From assembly GCA_955652855.1 (NCBI GenBank), contig CATPCN010000506.1, positions 1 to 10,391 on the forward strand: a stretch of 10,391 nucleotides of DNA, given 5' to 3'. The notes under the pieces were generated by a model. It searched no databases, was not told the DNA's origin, and worked only from the letters and a program-made list of their open reading frames with translations. Of the stretch, positions 7,086 to 10,391 are shown one piece after another. How positions within the stretch are numbered: the first letter of the stretch is position 1; each line of letters starts with the position of its first letter. The translations under genes were made by a program, and so were the position numbers. This DNA is from an uncultured Chthoniobacterales bacterium. Lineage in GTDB: Bacteria; Verrucomicrobiota; Verrucomicrobiae; Chthoniobacterales; UBA10450.

Positions 7086-7094
7086 GTCGATCTT
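7085..7094 (-). repeat. AAGATCGACA decamer, copy 8 of 10
   Basis: An exact copy immediately before barrel 2; its last A is the first base of the start codon. Confidence 0.6.
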
Positions 7095-7097
7095 GTA

Positions 7098-7123
7098 TTA
7101 GATCATTCGCGCGCTTTGCACAA
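7098..7123 (-). promoter_or_regulatory. Possible promoter of barrel 2 / secreted 2 unit
   Basis: On the minus strand TCTAAT (7103-7098, 5 of 6 to TATAAT) lies 12 nt upstream of the ATG at 7085. A weak -35-like TTGTGC (7123-7118) sits 15 bp further upstream, which is shorter than the optimal 17. The transcript would have a very short leader, consistent with the lack of a Shine-Dalgarno. This is a weak call based on the box match and position. Confidence 0.25.
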
Positions 7124-7140
7124 CCGCGGATGTTTTTTCC

Positions 7141-7887
7141 TTAAACGGAAATGGTTTCGCCGATCTCCATGACACGCATTTGCGTTTTGACCTCACGCTT
7201 CTTCAATTCCTGCGCAAATGCTTCGGGCGTTCCGGTGAGAACCGGGAACGTTCCATAGTGCATTGGAATTGCCGTGGCTGCACCGACCAGCTGCACAGCG
7301 TCGGCCGCGCGTTTCGGTCCCATCGTGAAATGATCGCCGATGCAGACCATCATGATGTCGATCTTGTTGTAACGCGAGATGAGCTGCATGTCGGAAAACA
7401 AATCCGTGTCGCCCGTATGATAAAACGTCGGGCCGCCGCGAACCGCAACGACGATTCCGCCCGCCTGCCCGGAATAGACCGGCCTCGAGTCGTCATTCTT
7501 TCCCAAACCGGAACCGTGAACCGCCGGCACTAAAGTGATCGTCACTTCGCCATCGAGCAGCGCAACCTCGCCGCCAAAATGCGGAGTCGTATTCATCTCC
7601 GCTTGCTCGCTCGGAAATCCCAGCACGGTCTTCATGGCCGTCGCCAGATCGAGTGACGCCACTAAATTCGCGCCGGTCTTTTTCGCGATCTCGACAGTAT
7701 CGCCCACGTGATCGGAATGTCCGTGCGTGACGAGAATCAAATCGACGCGCTTCAGTTCAGCGAGATCTCTCTTGGCGTTCGGATTTTTCGGATTCGTGAT
7801 CCATGGATCGATCAGGAGCACGTTGCCATTCGGCGTAACAATCTTGTAAGCCGATTGTCCGAACCAAGTGACTTGCGTTTGCGGCAT
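7141..7887 (-). CDS. UPF0173-type metal-dependent hydrolase (metallo-beta-lactamase fold)
   Basis: This is a 248-residue cytoplasmic protein starting MPQTQVTWFGQSAYKI, the usual opening of the UPF0173/YtkL group. Metal-ligand motifs of the metallo-beta-lactamase fold are complete: H-x-H-x-D-H at 55-60 (THGHSDHVGD), His124 (AVHGSG), Asp160 in YHTGDTD and His210 in PMHYGTF. The GDHFTMGP string (184-191) is typical of this group. No substrate has been settled for the family, so only a hydrolase role on a small molecule can be stated. The length is close to the family norm of about 230. The frame is open upstream to 8109, but that extension overlaps the divergent glycosylase and lacks family similarity, so 7887 is the better start. 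One AAGATCGACA decamer lies inside, encoding KID. Confidence 0.92.
   Translation of the reverse strand: MPQTQVTWFGQSAYKIVTPNGNVLLIDPWITNPKNPNAKRDLAELKRVDLILVTHGHSDHVGDTVEIAKKTGANLVASLDLATAMKTVLGFPSEQAEMNTTPHFGGEVALLDGEVTITLVPAVHGSGLGKNDDSRPVYSGQAGGIVVAVRGGPTFYHTGDTDLFSDMQLISRYNKIDIMMVCIGDHFTMGPKRAADAVQLVGAATAIPMHYGTFPVLTGTPEAFAQELKKREVKTQMRVMEIGETISV
7356..7365 (-). repeat. AAGATCGACA decamer, copy 9 of 10
   Basis: An exact copy in the coding strand of the UPF0173 hydrolase, read as Lys-Ile-Asp. Confidence 0.6.
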
Positions 7888-7928
7888 GGCGTCATCAAAG
7901 CAAAAGATCGGCCGAAGCAAAATTTTAT

Positions 7929-7959
7929 TTGCAACGACGCGCGAGCTGTCCGCTAAGAT
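7929..7959 (+). promoter_or_regulatory. Possible promoter of the DNA glycosylase gene (short or absent leader)
   Basis: TTGCAA (7929-7934) and TAAGAT (7954-7959; 4 of 6 to TATAAT, fits TANNNT) precede the glycosylase ATG at 7966, with only six bases between the box and the ATG. That spacing is what leaderless promoters show. The spacer between the boxes is 19 bp, which is long. The -10-like box overlaps an AAGATCGACA decamer copy (7955-7964), so the match may simply reflect that motif. There is no Shine-Dalgarno. Confidence 0.3.
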
Positions 7960-7964
7960 CGACA
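7955..7964 (+). repeat. AAGATCGACA decamer, copy 10 of 10
   Basis: An exact copy one base before the DNA glycosylase start codon. Confidence 0.6.
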
Positions 7965-7965
7965 T

Positions 7966-8598
7966 ATGGATCACGAGGACGCGCATCGACACCTCGCCGC
8001 CAGTGATCCTCGTGTCGCCGAACTGATCGCGCGCTCGGTTCGCTACAAGGTTACGGGGAAGGTCGTTAGGCCGTTCGATGCGCTCGCAGAATCTATCGCT
8101 TATCAGCAACTCAGTGGCAAAGCCGCGGCCACAATCTGGGGCAGAGTTCGTGCGTTGTATCCGCGAAAAAAATATCTCGATCCAAAAATGGTTTTGAAAA
8201 CGCCGGACGAAAGTTTGCGCGCCGCTGGTTTATCTCGCAGCAAAATCGCCGCGCTCAAAGACCTCGCGGCGAAGACAATCGATGGCACGATTCCGTCGGC
8301 CCGCGCCCTTGCGCGCATGACCGACGAAGAAATCGTCGCGCGGCTTATCACCGTGCGCGGCATAGGTCGGTGGACTGCGGAAATGCTTCTCCTGTTCGAT
8401 CTCGGCCGGCTCGACGTCTGGCCGGTGACCGATTACGGCGTGCGCAAAGGTTTCGCGAAAACTTTTGCGAAACGAAAATTGCCTACGCCGAAGCAGCTCA
8501 TGAAGTTCGGCAAGAAATTCCAACCGTATCGTTCTGTGGCGGCGTGGTATTTCTGGCGCGCTCTCGATGCGCCGGAAAAAGTAAATCGATTCGATTAA
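7966..8598 (+). CDS. DNA-3-methyladenine glycosylase II (AlkA/MAG1-type, HhH-GPD)
   Basis: This 210-residue protein removes alkylated purines such as 3-methyladenine from DNA, opening base-excision repair. Residues 36-60 (RPFDALAESIAYQQLSGKAA) form the conserved substrate-side helix region of the HhH-GPD fold. The helix-hairpin-helix is LITVRGIGRWTAEM (127-140), and the catalytic Asp is D156 in WPVTDYGVRKG, aligned with Asp238 of E. coli AlkA. No iron-sulfur cluster cysteines follow, which separates it from MutY and Nth. It lacks the N-terminal AlkA_N domain, so it is the short form as in yeast MAG1 and many bacteria. It is divergent from the UPF0173 hydrolase across 78 bp, and a link between the two is not evident. 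No adjacent ada or other alkylation-response gene is seen. Confidence 0.92.
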   Translation: MDHEDAHRHLAASDPRVAELIARSVRYKVTGKVVRPFDALAESIAYQQLSGKAAATIWGRVRALYPRKKYLDPKMVLKTPDESLRAAGLSRSKIAALKDLAAKTIDGTIPSARALARMTDEEIVARLITVRGIGRWTAEMLLLFDLGRLDVWPVTDYGVRKGFAKTFAKRKLPTPKQLMKFGKKFQPYRSVAAWYFWRALDAPEKVNRFD

Positions 8599-8615
8599 TC
8601 GGCCTCGGCGAACAA

Positions 8616-8644
8616 TTGACTTTGCCGGCGCGTCTTACTAAAAC
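8616..8644 (+). promoter_or_regulatory. Sigma-70-like promoter upstream of the GYF-Yip1 gene
   Basis: TTGACT (8616-8621, 5 of 6) and TAAAAC (8639-8644, 4 of 6) are separated by exactly 17 bp in the 61-bp gap after the glycosylase gene. It would give a transcript starting near 8651, leaving a leader of about nine bases that only partly includes the AAGGG ribosome site at 8648-8652. That conflict lowers confidence in one of the two signals. Confidence 0.45.
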
Positions 8645-8659
8645 GCGAAGGGTATGGCA

Positions 8660-9526
8660 ATGATTCATGTCAATCGCGGCAGTACGAGCTTCGGCACATT
8701 TTCAGAGGAAGATGTGCGCGCCGGGCTTAGCTCAGGACGTTTCGCTCGCACCGATCTCGGCTGGCGTGAAGGAATGGCAACCTGGTTGCCCCTCTCGCAA
8801 ATGCCGGAATTCGCCGCTCCCGGACAGCCAACTGGAGCGACGCCCGGCGTAACATCGACGGTCGCAACATCGACAGCGCCGACTCCCGCGCCACGCAGCG
8901 GCTTGCCGTGGGATGAGCGCCAGGCGCGCGGATTTTTCAATGCTTTCATCGAAACTTTGAAATTGGTTCTGACAAATCCAACGGCGGCGTTCACAGCCAT
9001 GAAGCGCGAAGGCGGCCTGTCCGAACCGCTCATTTACGCGGTGGCCGGCGGAAGTTTTGGATTGGTCGTTTATTTCATTTACAATTTCATCTTCCAGTCG
9101 CTTGGAATTCTAGGCGGCAGAAACAATCCTTTCGCTCATCTCGTCGGAATGGGAATCGGCTGGATCTTGCTGTTGATCTTAACGCCGCTTCTGATTGTCA
9201 TCGGTGTGTTTCTAAACGCAGCGATTCTGCATGTGTGCTTGATGATTGTGGGCGGGGCCAAGCAGCCGTTCGAAACCACTTTTCGCGTGCTTTGTTTTAC
9301 CAGCGGATCGATCGCTCCCGTGCTGGTCATTCCGCTTTGTGGCGCGCTCGTTGTCGGCATTTGGGACATCGTAATTCGTTGCATTGGCCTGGCCCGCGCG
9401 CATGAAACGGATACCGGCCGCGCTGTGCTTGCCGTCTTCCTGCCGATGATTCTTTGCTGCGGCGGCGGGATTCTTTTGGCGATTCTGTTTGGCGGACTCG
9501 GCATCCTGAGTCAGTGGAGTCATTAA
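8660..9526 (+). CDS. GYF_2 and Yip1 domain membrane protein
   Basis: This is a 288-residue protein with two parts. Residues 1-50 form a GYF_2-like domain, with the pattern IHVNRG, FGTFSEEDVRAGL, a Trp at 35 and WLPL (42-45). A Pro/Thr/Ala-rich linker (about 53-83) leads to a Yip1-type membrane domain (about 92-285) with hydrophobic segments near 123-147, 162-195, 207-235 and 255-282. The GYF_2 domain is thought to bind proline-rich peptides, and bacterial Yip1 proteins have no settled role. The ATG at 8660 is chosen over the one at 8654 because AAGGG (8648-8652) is 7 nt from 8660 but only 1 nt from 8654. It is followed after 9 bp by a DUF2752 gene, a common partner of GYF/TM2-type membrane proteins, and the two are probably co-transcribed. 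Confidence 0.85.
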   Translation: MIHVNRGSTSFGTFSEEDVRAGLSSGRFARTDLGWREGMATWLPLSQMPEFAAPGQPTGATPGVTSTVATSTAPTPAPRSGLPWDERQARGFFNAFIETLKLVLTNPTAAFTAMKREGGLSEPLIYAVAGGSFGLVVYFIYNFIFQSLGILGGRNNPFAHLVGMGIGWILLLILTPLLIVIGVFLNAAILHVCLMIVGGAKQPFETTFRVLCFTSGSIAPVLVIPLCGALVVGIWDIVIRCIGLARAHETDTGRAVLAVFLPMILCCGGGILLAILFGGLGILSQWSH

Positions 9527-9535
9527 ATAATTGCG

Positions 9536-9961
9536 ATGCAGCTTTCATGGCGTCGTGTTGCGCCTAACGAAACTGACCAGGAATTACTCTGGCTGAGCGT
9601 TTCCCTCGGTGGAGTTGCGGTAGCTGCGGGCTGGATGGCCTTGCATTTGCCGTGGCCGCATTGCGTCTTTCTCGCGGTGACCGATCATCCCTGCGTGGGA
9701 TGCGGTGGAACGCGGGCCGCGATCCAATTTTTTCACGGAAATTTTTCGTCGGCGTGGCGATGGAACCCGCTCGCGTTTGTTTTTTTGTGCGGTGTCGCGG
9801 TTTTTGATGTCTACGCGGCGATCGTGCTCTTGATTCGCGCGCCACGTTTGCGGATCAGTCGCTTGACTTCGATGGAAGGAAATTTTGTGCGCTCTCTGAT
9901 TATTTGTTTACTCGCGCTGAATTGGATTTATCTGCTCTCCCGGCCGCCAGGTATTTTCTAA
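9536..9961 (+). CDS. DUF2752 family membrane protein
   Basis: This is a 141-residue membrane protein. The DUF2752 signature is intact: PCVGCGGTRA (52-61), followed by GNFSSAWRWNPL (68-79). Three hydrophobic segments lie near 17-36, 80-101 and 117-134. The two signature cysteines (C53, C56) are positioned at the membrane edge after the first helix, and a metal or disulfide role is possible but unproven. The family has no assigned function. The gene begins 9 bp after the GYF-Yip1 stop with no Shine-Dalgarno of its own, so translation probably depends on the upstream gene. Its stop overlaps that of the convergent M23 peptidase gene by four bases. Confidence 0.88.
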   Translation: MQLSWRRVAPNETDQELLWLSVSLGGVAVAAGWMALHLPWPHCVFLAVTDHPCVGCGGTRAAIQFFHGNFSSAWRWNPLAFVFLCGVAVFDVYAAIVLLIRAPRLRISRLTSMEGNFVRSLIICLLALNWIYLLSRPPGIF

Positions 9962-9979
9962 TTCGGCGGCGGCGCTTTT
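9943..9979 (+). terminator. Weak stem-loop with T-tract at the convergent junction
   Basis: GCCGCC (9943-9948) can pair with GGCGGC (9968-9973), enclosing the two overlapping stop codons in a 19-base loop, and GC plus four Ts (9976-9979) follow. The long loop and short T-tract make it a weak candidate, and both arms lie inside coding sequence. It is the only terminator-like structure seen near the end of the GYF-Yip1/DUF2752 unit. Confidence 0.25.
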
Positions 9980-10391
9980 CGTCCGACGTCATCATCTGGC
10001 GCGCCGCGGTGCTGCTGAATGAACGCAGTCGGATCGAGCCAGCCGCGCGTGTCCTCGCGATAACCGGCTCCAACAAATGGCGTGATGAACTCGCGCATTT
10101 CGAAATGCAAATGCGCGAAATATCGGCCGTTCGCCGTTCCGACCGTGGCGATTTGTTGACCGCGCCGAACATCATCACCGCGCTTCACAAGCATCGTTTG
10201 GACGTGCGCGTAATATGACTGCACGTATTTCCGCTCGTCATTGATTGACTCGCCTCCCGGCTCGTCAACCCTCTCGGGCTTTCCCGTCCACGTTGCTCGG
10301 CTCCCGACGGCTCCGTTGTCGATGTAAGCGTGTAGCACAATGACCACATTTCCCCAGCCGGGTCCGGCTTCGCACGCGAGCAGCGCACGCC
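9958..10391 (-). CDS. M23 (LytM/peptidase M23) metallopeptidase, N-terminus outside window
   Basis: This is the C-terminal 143 residues of a peptidoglycan endopeptidase, presumably periplasmic, that cuts cell-wall cross-links. The frame runs off the right edge, so the GTG at 10347 is an internal Val in PGWGNVVIVLH (residues 10-20), the usual first strand of this part of the domain. His62 in YYAH and the H-x-H pair H93/H95 in AHLHFEMRE are the visible active-site residues, and KRGDDVRRGQQIATVG (69-84) is the typical loop. The first metal ligands (H and D of the upstream motif) would lie beyond the window. Between the strand and YYAH there are about 26 extra residues (26-51) compared with the usual spacing; see the separate repeat entry. 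The fold order is otherwise normal and all visible key residues are present, so the protein may be active. Confidence 0.88.
   Translation of the reverse strand, partial: RALLACEAGPGWGNVVIVLHAYIDNGAVGSRATWTGKPERVDEPGGESINDERKYVQSYYAHVQTMLVKRGDDVRRGQQIATVGTANGRYFAHLHFEMREFITPFVGAGYREDTRGWLDPTAFIQQHRGAPDDDVGRKAPPPN
10237..10314 (-). repeat. 78-bp in-frame, hairpin-rich insertion inside the M23 domain
   Basis: This 26-codon segment lies between two conserved strands of the M23 domain and keeps the frame open. It encodes a Gly/Arg/Glu/Pro-rich peptide unlike the flanking domain. Its DNA can form three hairpins: GATTGAC with GTCAACC (10243-10249 and 10264-10270, one wobble), CGGG with CCCG around CTTT (10275-10286), and CCGTC with GACGG (10284-10288 and 10306-10310). 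In-frame palindromic insertions of this kind are known in Rickettsia (RPE). No second copy occurs in the window, so its repeated nature is inferred. Confidence 0.5.

Noticed and set aside
1818..7964. Reading the AAGATCGACA copies as a chromosome-segregation guide such as KOPS
   Set aside because: Five copies face each way with no strand skew, whereas KOPS-like motifs are strongly oriented. A short window cannot exclude it fully.
7888..8109. N-terminal extension of the UPF0173 hydrolase
   Set aside because: It overlaps the divergent DNA glycosylase gene, and the family begins at the MPQTQVTWFG segment.
1..10391. CRISPR array, tRNA or rRNA gene, toxin-antitoxin pair, or phage genes
   Set aside because: No regularly spaced repeats, cloverleaf-like or ribosomal segments, and no phage or toxin families were seen. 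The regular-looking decamer spacing is uneven and on both strands.

Overview
The window is a compact, moderately GC-rich bacterial chromosomal segment with about 4% non-coding DNA and nine complete genes plus one partial gene at each edge. Sec signal peptides and outer-membrane-type barrels ending in Phe show a Gram-negative-type envelope. A GYF-Yip1 protein followed by a DUF2752 protein, and the style of the M23 peptidase, suggest a soil Verrucomicrobiota bacterium (Chthoniobacterales/Udaeobacter-like). That placement is inference from protein style, not from a marker gene. No rRNA, tRNA, CRISPR array, integrase or transposase gene was seen.

Layout: (a) 2-793, the end of an MFS_3-type exporter, on plus. 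(b) 790-7085, an envelope block. A two-gene ABC-2 exporter (2939-5073, plus, ATPase and permease overlapping by ATGA) is flanked on each side by two minus-strand genes: a secreted protein of an unrecognised family (1841-2869 and 5090-6130) and, outside it, a beta-barrel-like protein (790-1725 and 6171-7085). The two secreted proteins are paralogues of each other, and so are the two barrels. The minus-strand order is therefore barrel, secreted, [exporter], secreted, barrel. (c) 7141-7887 (minus) is a UPF0173-type metallo-beta-lactamase-fold hydrolase, divergent from 7966-8598 (plus), an AlkA-type DNA glycosylase. (d) 8660-9961 (plus) holds the GYF-Yip1 and DUF2752 membrane proteins. (e) 9958-10391 (minus) is the C-terminal part of an M23 metallopeptidase.

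The envelope block could be one functional unit: an inner-membrane exporter, two periplasmic proteins and two outer-membrane proteins. Only the exporter families are recognised, and the substrate is unknown. The housekeeping genes beside it show no clear link to it.

Three kinds of repeat-like DNA stand out. The decamer AAGATCGACA occurs ten times exactly (five per strand) between 1818 and 7964, in several reading frames and in intergenic DNA, at a density like that of known DNA uptake sequences. A 61-bp element with inverted ends lies at 1740-1800. A 78-bp, hairpin-rich, in-frame segment interrupts the M23 peptidase domain at 10237-10314.
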